From the NCBI RefSeq assembly GCF_019059575.1, contig NW_024881842.1, forward strand, positions 310,001 through 374,000: a DNA stretch of 64,000 nt. The letters are read 5' to 3'. A program made the translations under genes and the position numbers. Below the pieces are notes generated by a model, which worked only from the letters and a program-made list of their open reading frames with translations, searched no databases and had not been told where the DNA came from. This document shows, one piece after another, positions 23,055-36,280 of this stretch (positions are counted from its first letter, which is position 1; each line of letters opens with the position of its first letter). The DNA comes from Amphibalanus amphitrite (Eukaryota > Arthropoda > Thecostraca > Balanomorpha > Balanidae).

Positions 23055-26000
23055 ATGATGGCTGAGACGGACGTTCAGATGCCGCAAGAGAATGCTAACG
23101 GAGATCATGGAGGTTCCCCAGCGCGTGGACGCGGCCGGGGACGAGGTCGCGGCCGTGGTGAATTTAGGGGAGGACGTGGAGGAGGCGGTGAATTTAGGGG
23201 AGGCCGCGGAGGAGGCGGTGATTTCAGGGGAGGACGCGGAGGAGGTGGTGATTTCAGGGGAGGCCGTGGAGGCGGAGAATTCCGCGGCGGACGCGGTGGA
23301 GGGGAGCACCGCGGAGGACGAGGTGGAGGCGGAGAGTTCAGAGGACGAGGAGGATTCCGTGGTGGCCGCGGAGGTGGCCCCAGGAACCCTGAGGTGAGTA
23401 TTCTGTCACTACTCACTATTAAAGTCTGCATGTGATTGGCCATCTGGTAATGAATAGCAATCAATAGTGTTGATTTCATTTTGATTTTGCTAGAGGTCGT
23501 CTTTTAGTTCTTGTCAATTTACTGCAGTGCAAAGCTCATTTTGTGCCGCCTGAGTGGGCCATGCAGGGCCGGCTGGTCAGCTCCCTGCAAGCGTTAATTA
23601 TTAGCAATGAACAAACTTTTGTATTTCCATGCTTTGTTTGGTGCATGCTAGAGTCTGTCCAGTGGAGCTGGTGCTATAGCTGATGTAGAATTGCTCCCAT
23701 GGCTGAGGCTGTACCTTCACTACTGTGATACTTTGCCATCTGGCAAGTCTAAATCAGTGGGGCAAACTAGGCTTCTGGAATCAAAAAATGGTGGCATCAA
23801 AAAATTGATTCTTCATTTGAAGTCAAAAGCTTACCCAAATGAATAAAAAAATTGATTCCATGCTCATATTTGGTCATGGCTCCTCCCACCAGAATCAAAT
23901 TACTGATAGTGATGCCTCCATATTTTGATTCCAGAAGTCTAGTTTGCCCAACTGAAATGGTCGCTCTTCCCTATACCAATAATAAGTAGGATCAAAACTG
24001 CTCTATAACAGTCCTCCCCCGGCACCTCCCCTCCTAAAAAGTGCAGAGGTGTGTAGTTTCATGTTCCCTTACAGCATCAGCAATACCAGAGTTTTAGTGT
24101 GTATTTATAAAATCTGTGACATGTAGTGGTGCAGCTTGTATGATCTGTTAAAAAAGATCATTCATTAACCTCATTGGCTGGTATCCATTTCAAGCCACAA
24201 AACTGTGGCTATATTAAAAACTGGCCTAAAGCTTTCACTCCAAGAATTATGTTGCCTTTCTTGCAAGTTGCTGATCAGCTAGGTATCTGTTGCTCATTTA
24301 CATCATAATTCTGGGAGTCTGATAACTGATTGATCTGGTTACAGGAGTTGATGCAATGTTATATACTTTACACAATGCATGCCCTCTCATTTTGCATGAA
24401 ATAAACCCAAATGTTCTGACTTATCTGGTATTGATAAAGGCATAATCATCAAATCAACAGCAGGAAAAAATACTGGCAGTTTTCATTCACCCATGTTTCT
24501 GCCAAGGTATACTTATTATTATTTCTTGAAGTTTTGAACTAGCTCTTGATAAATTTATGAAAAATGATTTTGGAATGTTTTGCAGAGGCTGTGTCTAAAA
24601 TAATGAATTTTGATGTTCCTTCACTGTTGATATTTGAAACTGCAATAAAAAATGATTTTTGCAATGGTTTAAAAGGTATTTTCCATATCATGGAAAAAAC
24701 ATTTTCTGATACATAATTAAATTTTTACCAAATTTCTATCCATTAGTCAGAATTGGTCAAAACCAAATTAGTCAGAACCTTTTTAGTGGAAGGATTCACA
24801 AGGACAGAGCCAATGCTAAGCAGAGGCCAGCTTGTTGCGTTGGCCCTGCCCTCTACCTACTGAGGCCTGTTTCACTAAAAACTTGCGATTTCAAGTGTTT
24901 GAACTTTACAATTCATAAGTATTTTTGCAAACTATGTAAAATCGGATTTCACTAAACTTCATCACCAGCGGCACCTCCGGTAAAAAGAGTTGGTAAATAA
25001 ACTTGTAAAGTGTAAACAGTAAAATTGTTTTTAATCAAGAACTATAACATGTTACAGATATTGCTTCTTTTCATCAAACTATGTCTAGTATTCATGTCAG
25101 AAATTGCAGGAATAAATTAAAAATAATGATGCTGTTTCTGAATGGTATAAATGATAGTTCACAATATCTTATTATTGAAAGAAAATAGCACGTAAAACAT
25201 TTGACAGCAGAAGACTGTTGAATGCAATTACGGCGCGCGAATGACAAAACATGACGATATTTATTTATTGCTCGTAGCTGGTTCGTAGGGAATGTGCTAA
25301 GTGAAAAAGAGCATATAATGACTCAGCATATCATATTTGTTTTAAATAATTGATTGCTTTGCATCATTGCACAAAAAGTAATAAAATTCCAAACGTAGGG
25401 GCCACTGGAATTTCGGGTTTGTAAGTACAACGTTTTCTTTCAAGTTTTTGGTCTTCGTGAAACAGAAAGTTTGTGATTTCGATGTTTCTTACAAACAGTT
25501 GGTAAATTTTAAACTCAAAATTTATGCCCGAAGGTTTCGTGAAATCCAAATTTCAAATGCTGGTAATTATTTCTTTTAAACTCAGGTTTTTTCTTTGTAA
25601 TTACACACTTTATTTGTTAGTGAAACAGGCCTCTGATCGTGAAATTACTGGTCTATGGCAGAATTTAGAGTTTGAACATACACAATACTGATGTTCTGTA
25701 TGCACAATAACCCATATGCACAATAACTGATGATTTGCACTCGCATAGCCACGTACATATGGTCGGCCACCTCACAACTTCTGGCCTGCCACAAACTGCA
25801 ACCATACCTGTCCAGAGTGTTTTAAGCAATGAGCGGCGCTCGTGCCTCAAACCCCATGCAACTGGTACGTTTGCTCTCACTACACGGAGTCCAAATCTCT
25901 ACTGACGAGTTACGGGACCGGCGATCAGTATTTACCCAAAATTAAAGATTTGTTCTCATTTTGTTGACAACAACATGTCAATTTATTTTTCAGAATATCT

Positions 26001-29000
26001 GGAACAGACATCCCATGGAGTAATGTGTACCTTCCAAGTTCCATTCCAATGCTAACCCTTCCTCAGCTATACCCAAACATTTCAGTAGTGTTCATACACT
26101 CAAAGCCCTGCACTCAAAGAATATTCAAGAGACTTGCTCCTACCTGCCCTTATGTCTGAACAATAACAACCAAAATGAAAAGGCCCAATCGCTGCACTGC
26201 ACTGGGGAGAGTGTCAACTAGAGTCAAACCAGTTGAAACCACGGACAAAATCCATCCAATTATTTTGTTTAGCATCTGAATTGATGTTTGGCCGGCCCGT
26301 TTCAGGAGCGTATGATGGAGAAGCTGCAGGCCATCGCCGGTCCGACGTATGACCTGCCTGTGGCCGAGAAGGAGAAGAAGAAGTTCACCAACAAATGCCG
26401 CCTGTTTGTCGGCAACCTTACCGACGACACCACCATGGACGAGTTCCAGGAGATGTTCAAGGTCTTCGGAGAGATCGCCGAGCCCTACCTCAACCTGGAG
26501 AAGGCGTTTGGATTCGTCAAGCTGGTAAGGGGATCAGGCAAAACAGGGTTACTGATGTCCATTGGGTTTCCGGATTCCATCAGTAGCACGGTAAACTCCG
26601 TTGTAGTTGTATCGTTATCAGTAGTGTATCGTTATCAGCACTCGTAGATTTGATTGTTTGAATGTTGAACATTGACCGTGAGTGGCGTGTTTCGGTGTAC
26701 GCTACCCGTCAGCCTGCGGTGTCCTGAGTCCCGGTCTCCTCTTCACAGGACTACCGTGAGAACGCGGAGAAGGCGCGCCAGGCCCTGAACGGCACCATGC
26801 GTAACGGCCGGCTGCTCAAGGTGCGCTTCTCCTCGATGGGCAGCAGCCTCAAGGTGAAGCGGCTTTCACCCTGGGTCAGCAACGAGCTGCTCGAGCTGGC
26901 CTTCTCCGTGTTCGGCGAGGTGAGTGGCGACTACTGAGCGTGCGGCTATGGGATGACATGACTGATGAGAAGTGGAGGTGGTAGCATTAGAACAAAGTGA
27001 CATGATTTGGCTTTTTGTTTTGTTCTTGGTGGTGATCTGATTGGTTGGTTGGTGCGCTCTTCTTGGTATTAAACATTTGTTATTTTTTAAGCATCTAAGG
27101 CGACCTTTCATAATTTGTTTCATGGTTTCCAGTTCCATTTAATAATTACCTAGTTCCGCGCAGTCACCATGCAACATCTTGAAACCAATTCTTTTAACAG
27201 CTTTCAAGGTGCTCCATCTGTATTCTGTTGCTCAGTTATTTAATTTGTGTTTGATTGCAGCTGGAGCGCGTCACTGTTATCGTGGACGAGCGCGGAAAAT
27301 CGACCGGTGAGGGAATCATCGAGTTCGCCAAGAAGCCGTGCGCTCAGGCGTGCCTCAGCAAGTGCACAGAAAACAGCTTCTTCATCACTGAGTGAGTGCA
27401 ATCGGGAATCTGTTGGTTCTGTATATCCTGCTGGAGACTTACCAGCTTTCATTTTTGCTGAGAATCTTTTACTCTACCTGTATTTATCGCTCATTTTTTC
27501 ACCACAGCAGACGTCCTGTGCGAACTCATTTCGTATGCAATTTTGTGTAACGATTTGTTGAAAAAAGGAAATTTGTATTCATTGACGATGTGTTGCTGGT
27601 TACAGCTGTGTGTTTCGTCAATGTGGAGACTTCTAATCATTGGCATAATGGCTCGTTTCAGGAGTTTGTGCCCTATCGAAGTGGAGACTCTGAAGGAAGA
27701 GGAGGAGGAGGAGGGACTCAGTGAGAAGGTCCTGCCCAAGAAGTACCACGACTACCGGCGTGAGCGCTCTGTGGGCCCGCGGTTCGGCCAGGAGGGCTCG
27801 TTCGAGGCCGAGTACGGCGCTCGCTGGAAGCAGCTGTACGAGATGGAGAAGCAGCGCCGCGAACAGCTCGACCAGGAGATCAAGCTGGAGATGGAGAAGC
27901 TGCGCGACCAGATGGAGTTTGCGCGCCGCCAGCACGAGACGGAGATATTGCGCGAGCAGCTGCGCCGCAGGGAGATGGAGCAGGAGCGCACCAAGAGTGA
28001 CTGGGACGCGCGCCAGGCGCAGCGCGAGCAGGAGCGTCGCCGCATGGAGGAGGAGATGCAGCGCCGCCAGGAGTCGATGCAGGCGCGCATGCGCCAGTCC
28101 GAGGACGACCTGAAGCGCCGCCAGCAGGAGAACAAACTCTTCATGCAGGTGAGTTCTGCCGCAGCAATCAGCTGAGATATGTGTGATAACGCTACTTACT
28201 CATAGGTATTTACGTTTTCCCCGTAGATCATTGTCGTCCAGTTGAAAGCCCATTGCGCAAATCGTTAACTCTTCTCCGAGTTTTCACACTGTGACCGCGT
28301 ATCTGCTGTGTTGCAGGCGAACGAGCTGAATAGTCTGCTGGACCAGTCGGAGCAGGCCATGTGGGGCGACCAGCGCGCGCCACCGGCCGCCGGCGGTGAC
28401 CAGGTGCCGCCCGCCGCCGGCGGCTACGGCCAGGCGCCGCCCGGATGGGGCACCCCGCCCGCCGGAGCGCCCGGAGGCTTCGACGCGCACGGTACGACCA
28501 TTCAGAGTGCTGTCTATTGATGTGTAGTGGGCGGCTGTTCATCCGTAACCGTAGCGATTGGTTTTTAATGGTTGTTCAGAAAATACGTTCATCCCGTACT
28601 TCTAATTCAGTTTGTCTGGGGTCAGCAAGCAAGGTCTTTGCTGCCTCTGGCTCGATTCTCTGTTTTGTCTACTGCTGCGAGTCGTGTTTCAGTCTGCGGT
28701 CTTGTACCGTGTACAGGATCTCTATGTTGTACCGCGTGTACTGACGTGTGCCATGTTTAGTCCGAGGTTACTTACCACGAATGCTTGTGTCGCAGCTGCT
28801 GACCTGTGCCGTGTTTCAGGTGGCGGTCTCGGTCGCGGCGGAGGTCGCGGAGGCGGTCAGGTAGGTGTCAAACCCAGACCAAACGGCACTGGTCGCACTT
28901 CAGCCGTGCCACCCACACACCCAAACAAACCGTCAGCTCTTACAAGCTTTAACTAAGGCAAATTATATCAGTAGGTGTGCCTTTTTGGGGTCCTTACTGA

Positions 29001-32000
29001 AATGAAACATATTTTGATGCAGCTCCCAGGAACTGCACGCAAAATATCCGTAATGAGCTCATAAACCAATATTTGTTTTCTACCTTTAGAGTGCCCTTGA
29101 CACTCCCAGAGGGATGGGAGTCGATTGTTTACCAGGGTGTCTCTTGCCGGTTTTCATTTTCGTCTCCTTGTGATGGAGAGCAACAGTGCATGAAACTGGG
29201 CGGGGCTTCGATATGTCGGATGCAGAGCTTGTCAAGGACACCCGTTGTTTTCATAGCGCTGTTACCCAGCAGTTTTGTCGAGTAATTATTATTCGCCAGC
29301 GAGAATGATAGTTCCTTGGAGCTCCTTTATATCATGGAAAAGCGATCCATCTTAAACCAGCTGACAAAGTGAATGGACATTGAGCGAGATGCTGGATGCA
29401 AACCGGTTCAGATCACCCTTTGCGGTGATGGCCAAACATATTATGACTTCAACGTTTAGGGGGCGCAAATAAGCTTATTCACGACATGGAACCATATGAA
29501 TGCTTTTCAATGGTGATGAAACTTTATGCTCCCTAAAAAGGTTATGATGCTTTGGAATGCCATTTACTCCGAGAAATGAAGTAACTGTCAGGAGCGCTGT
29601 TGTCGATGGGTATACAGACGTCCATGGTTGCGAAGAAAACGAAGCTCGCTATGAATCGTGCATAATTTACCTTATTATCTACGCATTTTGCCAAATCCGT
29701 GCAGCCACCGTATGAAAATGTCAAATACCCCAACACGTCCACCGCTCGAGACGATGTTGCTGTTTTATTTTACACTCTTGTACATCGATCCCAATCAATA
29801 CCCTTATGTGTAGTTCCGGATGATATCGGATTTGAGTTTGTTTTTTATAGTTATAACTTATAAACGGCACTTCGTATCGGTCCTAAATAAATAAGCAATC
29901 CTGCTTCATCTATGCTTATTTATTTATTCCTAAATTAGTCCAACACCTAAGAAATGAGTTTCAAATGTCTTCGATCCGAAAATTTTAGTCTCGTTGTGGT
30001 CTTTGGCTACGGCTGCACGGATTTGACTGATGCATGAAACTTTTTATAGCGGATGTGGTTACAAGCGTTTATATAATGAAAACAAAGCATCGCACATACC
30101 TGCTTAGGTGAAAGCTGTCTTTATTGATTAGCTTTGTCCATGTAACAAAGAACGTGGACTTGATTCCTGAGATATCCGGGCTGGAAATGACCAATTGATA
30201 CCCCCTGACTGGGGTTTGGTGAAACCATTTATTGACCCTATGGGGTTATTTATCGAGATAGATTGGCGATAATTATTGATACGAGGGTTGATCAACATTG
30301 AAATGACTGGCAATGCACAACTGTGGAACTACGTCTCCACTTGGGACGACCGTTATAATGGTGGTGTTATGAGGAGAATGCCGTGTAATTGTCTGACACG
30401 ATGTGACTGATCAGATAAGCACAAAGTGAAAATAACCTCTACCATGATTGACGATGACAATGTGGAAGTGGTGGGATAAGGTAGAGAACGTATGCGCTAC
30501 ACTCCGTGCTAAGTGAAGAAAGAAAGATAGCCTAACATCTGTTTACATTCTTGCACCGCTCGTACATGGAAAATGAAGGAAAAACAAGGCCCATGTTCTT
30601 GAAGTCTTTACATGTCCGTCCTCCACTTGACTAAAGAACTCAAAGCATTGACATTAACCCGGTCCAATGGAACTATACTTCTCGCTGTAGGGTGTCCTTT
30701 GCAAGCTCTGAACAATTTATATATCTTAGTGATGTTGTTTAATGACATTCATTTATTTGAATGTATGCTATGGTATTGAATCGTACATTGTATGTTATTA
30801 CGTCATAGTATTTGTATAATCTGACTTTGAACATTTATGTTGCAGTGCTCTGCTCAGCTGATAACAGTGTTATATGACGCTCCAGAAACAGAACAGACTT
30901 ATGATAACATTTTCTTAAGCGCTATTTGTATGCCCATCTTCAAATGGTTTAGCTGTAGATTTGAGAACTTACGGTCGCCATTGTATTTCTCGGGCTCAAC
31001 AAAGTATAATCCAAAGGGGAAATGACACAGGCGGGTTTAATGACACCAGCATGTCAGACATTTGAAATCAAGCTCTTCAATGAGCTCTTGCGCCCTGAAT
31101 CTCAAATCAGCCATGCTTAATGGCAAAAGGTTTCGTAAGCGTCTTATCTGGATCGAATGAGAAGAGTTCCTTACCTCGGCTACTATTATCACGTATCAGG
31201 ATTATACTCAATACTGGATGCAGCGTAAAACATTACGATGCTCATGGTTTTTCTTCACATTGTTATACCTGCCAATCGCCTTTCCATTCCACCGTTTTGA
31301 TTGGGTATTCTGTGCATCATTTTTGTCTCCGTTTCTTCCTTTTTTCATTGTTGTTGTTATTTCTTTTGGCTTCCTCTCGAGTGAGAGTCCACACCGAATG
31401 TCATGCATCGCTGGGTTTGATCGTATTTAGAGTAGCCATTTTATGTACTTTACTGGGGAGTTACGGTTGCATACTGCTCGATTTTTTCAGAATTTTGGGT
31501 GGGAAATCACCTAATAAGGAAAATATTTAATATTTTCATACCGAAAATCAGGAAAAGTGGTATTATTTCATCTGTGAAAAATGTTTCATGCATTCGAACA
31601 GCAAGGTTGCATTGATGCATCCACATCCTTTTCTCTCAGCTTCTGTCAAGATCCTAATATCCGACTTTATCCTTTCCTATCAAGATCTTGCTTAATTAAT
31701 GAGCCTTAAAAATGGCGCTACGCCCTTTTGCGAAATACTTCAGGTACATTTTTACTTCCCTTTTTTCTCATCCTAGGATTTTTCTGCTTTAGCTCACTCA
31801 ACCAAAATAAAATTTTAGAACAGTGGTTGCATTTCGGGCGAATATAAACATTGCTGGGTTTTGGTATAGACGCATTATTAGGCATGCGCACATACCCGTC
31901 CTCTTTTGGACATGCATGAACGTTGAACATCGCAGAACTCGCACTCATAGTAGCAAAACGATTATGGAACTTGGGGCTAGATCTTATTCGTTTCAGGTCC

Positions 32001-32843
32001 TGTATCCCTTCAAAGTATCATCTGATGAAATCCAAGCAAGGATTTCGAAACCTGTTTAAATCGCTGCCTCTGAAGAAGCAGATTTTCTGCGGGTTTCCTA
32101 TCTGGTTCCTTAGGCAAGAAACATGTCACGCTACACTACGAATGCCACTCCATCTCTAAGTGACATTGATAGATGGTGCATGTATGAGATTGTGTATTTC
32201 GCGCAAAGTAGGACTTTCAAGTCCTTAAAACACTGAAAATACTACAAAATATGGGAAGTTTTTTCCTCAATGGGTAAAAAAAGCAATTTATCAACACGGT
32301 AATCTCCATATTACCATCCGTATGCAAGTTGAGGCATTTCATCACATTAACATTTCATTCCTGAAAAAGAAAACGCATTGACGCCTGACGGTGACTTAGG
32401 AATAACTTGCAACGCATTCTGAGGTGTGTTACACATTTTATTTTGAATTCGACTATTTTCTATTACATTTTACAACTGGTCCAACCCAGAGACATAAAAC
32501 AAAGCCCTGAGAGTAGAATGGCGACTGCGTCTGTTCTGTTTCTGGAGTCGGGGAAGGGAAAAATGTACCGTGCCCGCTCCGGTCGGCCTCGCTGCCATCA
32601 CCCCAAGTTGACGTTGGTCGTGTTCTCTCTCTTTTTCTCCCCGTCCCCGCGCGTGCCTGGCATTCTGTGCCGCCGCCGCGCCAGGGCGCCGGGATGGATC
32701 AGGGCTATGGCGGCCGCGGTCGTGGGGGCGCCCCGGGAGGCTTCCGCGGCGGTCGAGGGGGCTTCCGGGGCGCTCCCCGAGGGGGCCGAGGCAGGGAGGC
32801 CGAAGGAGACGACTTTCCCAACAAGCGCCCGCGCATGTTCTGA
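23055..32843 (+). CDS. nonA: NonA/NONO/SFPQ-type DBHS RNA-binding protein, complete, 8 coding exons
   Basis: Coding exons: 23055-23393, 26306-26524, 26749-26919, 27261-27391, 27662-28148, 28317-28491, 28820-28860, 32685-32843. Phases agree and the frame totals 573 codons plus TGA. DBHS proteins are nuclear RNA/DNA-binding factors acting in splicing, transcription, RNA retention and paraspeckles. Residues 30-110 are an RGG-box array of [E/D]FRGGRGGGG units, as in Drosophila NonA. RRM1 carries LFVGNL (146-151) and AFGFVKL at the exon 2 end. RRM2 follows in exons 3-4 (SNELLELAFSVFGE; VTVIVDERGKSTGEGIIEF). A NOPS segment and a long R/E/Q-rich coiled coil fill exon 5. A G/P-rich tail ends FPNKRPRMF, like the basic-aromatic end of NONO/SFPQ. 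ATG 23055 was chosen because it opens directly into MMAETDVQ; the in-frame ATG at 23010 would add hydrophobic residues atypical of the family. The last intron is 3.8 kb. Orthology to nonA versus vertebrate paralogues is inferred. Confidence 0.95.
23755..23954. mobile_element. 200-base TIR element (MITE) in nonA intron 1
   Basis: The ends read CAGTGGGGCAAACTAG and CTAGTTTGCCCAACTG, and the inverted similarity extends about 40 bases (CTTCTGGAATCAAAA, GGCATCA). AAAT is directly repeated on both sides (23751-23754, 23955-23958), consistent with a 4-base target duplication. Confidence 0.75.
24862..25633. mobile_element. 0.77-kb TIR element in nonA intron 1
   Basis: The left end reads GAGGCCTGTTTCACTAA and the right end its complement TTAGTGAAACAGGCCTC. 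Subterminal A/T-rich sequences are also loosely inverted (ATTTCACTAAACTT against the GTTTCGTGAAAT region). No transposase frame is present, so it is non-autonomous; superfamily uncertain. Confidence 0.7.
27600..27700 (+). repeat. Degenerate duplicate of the nonA exon 5 acceptor
   Basis: TTACAGCTGTGTGTTTCGTC...GTGGAGACTTCT (27599-27633) resembles TTTCAGGAGTTTGTGCC...GTGGAGACTCTG at the real exon start (27662). Spacing is about 55 bases. Confidence 0.5.
28668..28860 (+). repeat. Repeated acceptor-like segments before nonA exon 7
   Basis: GTGTTTCAG followed by TCTGCGGTCTTG (about 28684) and CATGTTTAG followed by TCCGAGGTTAC (about 28752) precede the real GTGTTTCAG with GTGGCGGTCTCGG (28811). 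The interval also repeats TTGTACCG(C/T)GTGTAC. Confidence 0.55.
28861..32684 (+). other. Last nonA intron (3.8 kb); no other gene recognised
   Basis: AT-rich sequence with scattered short frames, none with a recognisable domain. If retained, the first 96 bases extend the frame of exon 7 by 31 residues to a TAA at about 28954, giving an alternative C-terminus without the final NKRPRMF-type tail. Confidence 0.5.
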
Positions 32844-35164
32844 GAGGTGGCCACCGCGACAGCAGTGCAGACCCACCAGGCAGGGCTGAAGAGGTGGCCC
32901 TAGCCATGCCGAGCAGAGCCGCCGGGGGCGAGCTAACAGACATTTTTGATGGCGACCTACGGCCGCCGGCAGACGGGACGGTCTCGGCGGCCGGCGCGGC
33001 CGCGGCCGGGTGTGACTTTGTGTCATGTTCAGTGTTAGATGGGTAGAGATACCGTAAACGAAGCGAGCACTTTTTATTCATATTTTGTGACATTTTTCAT
33101 TTGTTTGAACCTATTGAAACACTCATCAGGTAGAGGAACTTTCCAATTGCTAGGAATGCACGATATAAGAAACAGTATCCAGAAACCGGTGGACAGCTAC
33201 AATTAAAGCTACGAGCTAAGGCACGAGCGTGCATTACAAATACGTGCAAAACGATGAGGTACATCAACGTCATACGTTTCAGACCTCGAGACGTAATATC
33301 CAGTACTCGCATTCACTAGCGTAATATACTTCTGTAAATATTGTCATGATGCGTGTGCTATCATTTCGCCGAATAAACAAAATGCTGAAGGTACGTAGAT
33401 ACCACCAAAATGTTGTGTTCCATTATATCCTCTCGTAAGACCCCCATGTGCGAAGGGAGGAGAGAACCCCTTCTGCAAAGCATGAATGAAGTAACTAGTA
33501 TTGCTCATTCAGATGTGAGGTATGTATTGCGTAAGGTAAAGTAAAGACATGGCATCGAGACAGAATGGTGCCGAATTCTGCCTGGTACGTATCTCTTGAA
33601 TCGTTCATACAGTTGTGCAACCCATCATGTGAAGTCATTTTGAGTTGCCAGTAGAGCGTTTGTTCTTTTTTTCATTTGTTTGGTCAACTTTGTGTAGATG
33701 TTTTATCAGGCGAGAATGTGCCTAGAATCGGGCCATTGGATAATCGCGGCTCGTTTTGCAGGTAAGCTCAAGCCCCCCGATCAGGAAATTCAGGATAGAT
33801 GGCAATATTTACTCTCTCCATGGATTGATCCTGAGCTTTCTCTCGTACTGGTCCAGAGAGAAGAAACATGAATTCGACAAAAAAGTCTGACTTTTGAACG
33901 GCTTTTGGTACGTTACTGTTTTGTCAGGTCAGGTCTGTTCTAGAATTTTTTTCATAAAAAGGTAGCACAAAACATTAAATTCAGAGACATCGAAGAAAAC
34001 TTTGTTGAAGAGTATCCAGCTTTAAAAGGAGGAATATACATTTTTTATGCGACAAAATGGAATGTCGCATCGTTGTCATTTGCGAAGTATTTTTCGACCA
34101 TTACTATCAGCCGAAGTGACCGCTCCGACTGCCTCGACACTTCGTAGCTGGTGAAGATGAGGTTGATGCATCCAATCGCTATGGTCGGTTGATGCTGATT
34201 TCTTTGGGGTGGGTTTTTTAAGTGCCGAGCTTACGAATGGAACAGTTTGTTATGACATCATACATGACATTCGTTTTTCAGATCAGTCTGCACTTCATGA
34301 CCTGAGGTCTTCCACAGGATCGAGATTTTCAACGTGATGGCGGGCGGTAATGATACGAGGCACCGTAAAAACGCCCCAGTATGTGGTAACAGGGATTACC
34401 AAGTGACCTTCGACATAACATCCGAGCACATTAGCTACGTTGGTTCAGAAATACCATCATCTTTCCCATCGTTCTTAGCCCCATCGAATTCTGATGGTCT
34501 AGAAATTGACTCTTCTTCACATTAGTCTAAACTGGCATGTTTTCGCATAGTGTCACACAATAGTACCATGGTATCATTTAGAAGCACTTTGTGAAGCCGA
34601 ATCATTGGTATGCCATTTAGATGCATTTTCATTGAAGCATATACCTACTGATACCTTTTCAGTGTTCAGACTAAAAACTACAAAGACCAATGCTCAAAAA
34701 CCATGATCGACATACCATCCGGAGCTTTATGAATATTTTTTTTCAAAAAGATGTTGCATAAATAAACTAAACTGCATCGTGTTAAGTGATGTTGCAAGTG
34801 TACACTTGTGATATATCAAGTTTAACTAATGTTTGATGGGCACTAAACAATCGGATGGCTCGGTACGTCTAACAGGGATATTACCGAGGGAATCTTCAAT
34901 CTGTGTCACCAATGTTTCCGCTTTTCCTATTAAGCTCGATAATCCTGGGTGACTTCGTGTAATTATTTGCATAAACATGGGCATGCGTCGTATATTGGCT
35001 AGCACCGACCATGCACCAAGTGTGCTTGCTCTCTTCATTTCCTGACATGCTTCCAATATTTTTGTCCATAAGTAATTACATAGATGCATGCTAGACACCC
35101 TGTATTTTCTCAGTTCTTCTAATGACTATGCTCTTCTAATGTTATAAATGATGTAGGTACGTAA
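32844..35164. other. nonA 3' flank; no recognised gene
   Basis: Begins with GC-rich 3' UTR (to about 33010) and turns AT-rich. An AATAAA at 33372-33377 is a plausible poly(A) signal. The rest shows no coding or structural feature I can support. Confidence 0.45.
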
Positions 35165-35214
35165 CAGACATGTGCTTGGATCCGGAAAAATGGATCTGAG
35201 ATCCGATCCCATGG

Positions 35215-35385
35215 ATCCCGATCCGAGATCCATTCAGATCATAGATCCAACCCCTCAATTTTGTCGAGAGATCTACTGGGATCATAGATCTGACCCTTCA
35301 ATTTTGTCGCTAGATCCACTCGGATCATAGATCTGGCTCCCCAATTTTGTCGTGAGATCCATTGGGATCATAGCTCATAGGTGCT
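35215..35385 (+). repeat. ~41-base minisatellite, left end of the hAT-like element
   Basis: About four degenerate units of GAGATCCATTCAGATCATAG followed by ATCCAACCCCTCAATTTTGTC. The right-end array at 37836-38040 has about five units in the same orientation, although the outer termini are inverted. Confidence 0.85.
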
Positions 35386-36280
35386 CAAAATGTTAACAAC
35401 TTTCTTTCATAAGAAGTTATGAAGAATACCAAAGTATGGTTAGAAACAATCTTATACAAAGACCATATTAGTAAAGGCATCCAGTTACATTATACAGAAT
35501 ACAAAATAAAGGAGGCTCATGAGTCATGATGGTCACAACTTAAGAGAATTGAGTGACATGAAGATTGTTCACAGTTCACATACCAACAGAAAAGTTTGCA
35601 TTAACAATTAACATAGAGGTAAGTCAAAGTAATGACTAATGAACAATACATAACTAGGTACCTACCACATCACAATTCATGTTAGAATCTACATAATGAT
35701 ATTGATAAGACAATCTCATTGATCTTGCATTAGACAACCATGAGGCTTTCCAGTTTCCAGCTACCACAATTGATTGATAAACAATAAAAGATGATACTGA
35801 CACATGTGGCTTGGTTAGGTAAAGGTATTTCAATCTATTGAAAGAAATATTTGATAAAATAAACTGAGATATAAACAAAAGTATAAAAATATTCAACAGC
35901 CTGCGGAAGCGATGGGAAGCGAAATATCAATTGTAATGGCCTTGGATATTTACCGTAAAATGAATATTCAGTATCTAAATTGAACTCGTGACGTCATTTC
36001 AAATAACAAATGAGCTAGGCGTTCTACCTTCGAGTATAATGAAAATAAATAAAAAATCAAACTGGAAGTTCAAAAGTCTGGAGCTTTTTTTTAAAGAATG
36101 TTCATTTTGTCTGCCTCACATAATTTTACGATACGATTGTTTGTGAATATCATCTTTGTAGTGTTGAATTTAATGACGTAAACGTAAGCTGAAACGGTAT
36201 TATATGGCCCTGAGCGGTGTGCGCCTTGCATCTTTATTTTATTCATTTTTCAAAAGAATAACAATATCTTACGTCATTAG

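Noticed and set aside
23040..23479. Antisense Pro-rich and alternative-frame Glu/Ala-rich ORFs over nonA exon 1
   Set aside because: They are shadows of the GGN-codon RGG repeat.
27633..28144. Several long frames over nonA exon 5
   Set aside because: Shadows of the coiled-coil coding exon; they have no family resemblance and break at the splice sites.
31120..31530. 136-residue frame in the last nonA intron
   Set aside because: No domain or codon bias like neighbouring exons; AT-rich and probably chance.
32470..33093. 207- and 142-residue antisense frames over the nonA last exon
   Set aside because: They follow from the GC-rich sense exon and 3' UTR and have no recognisable protein features.
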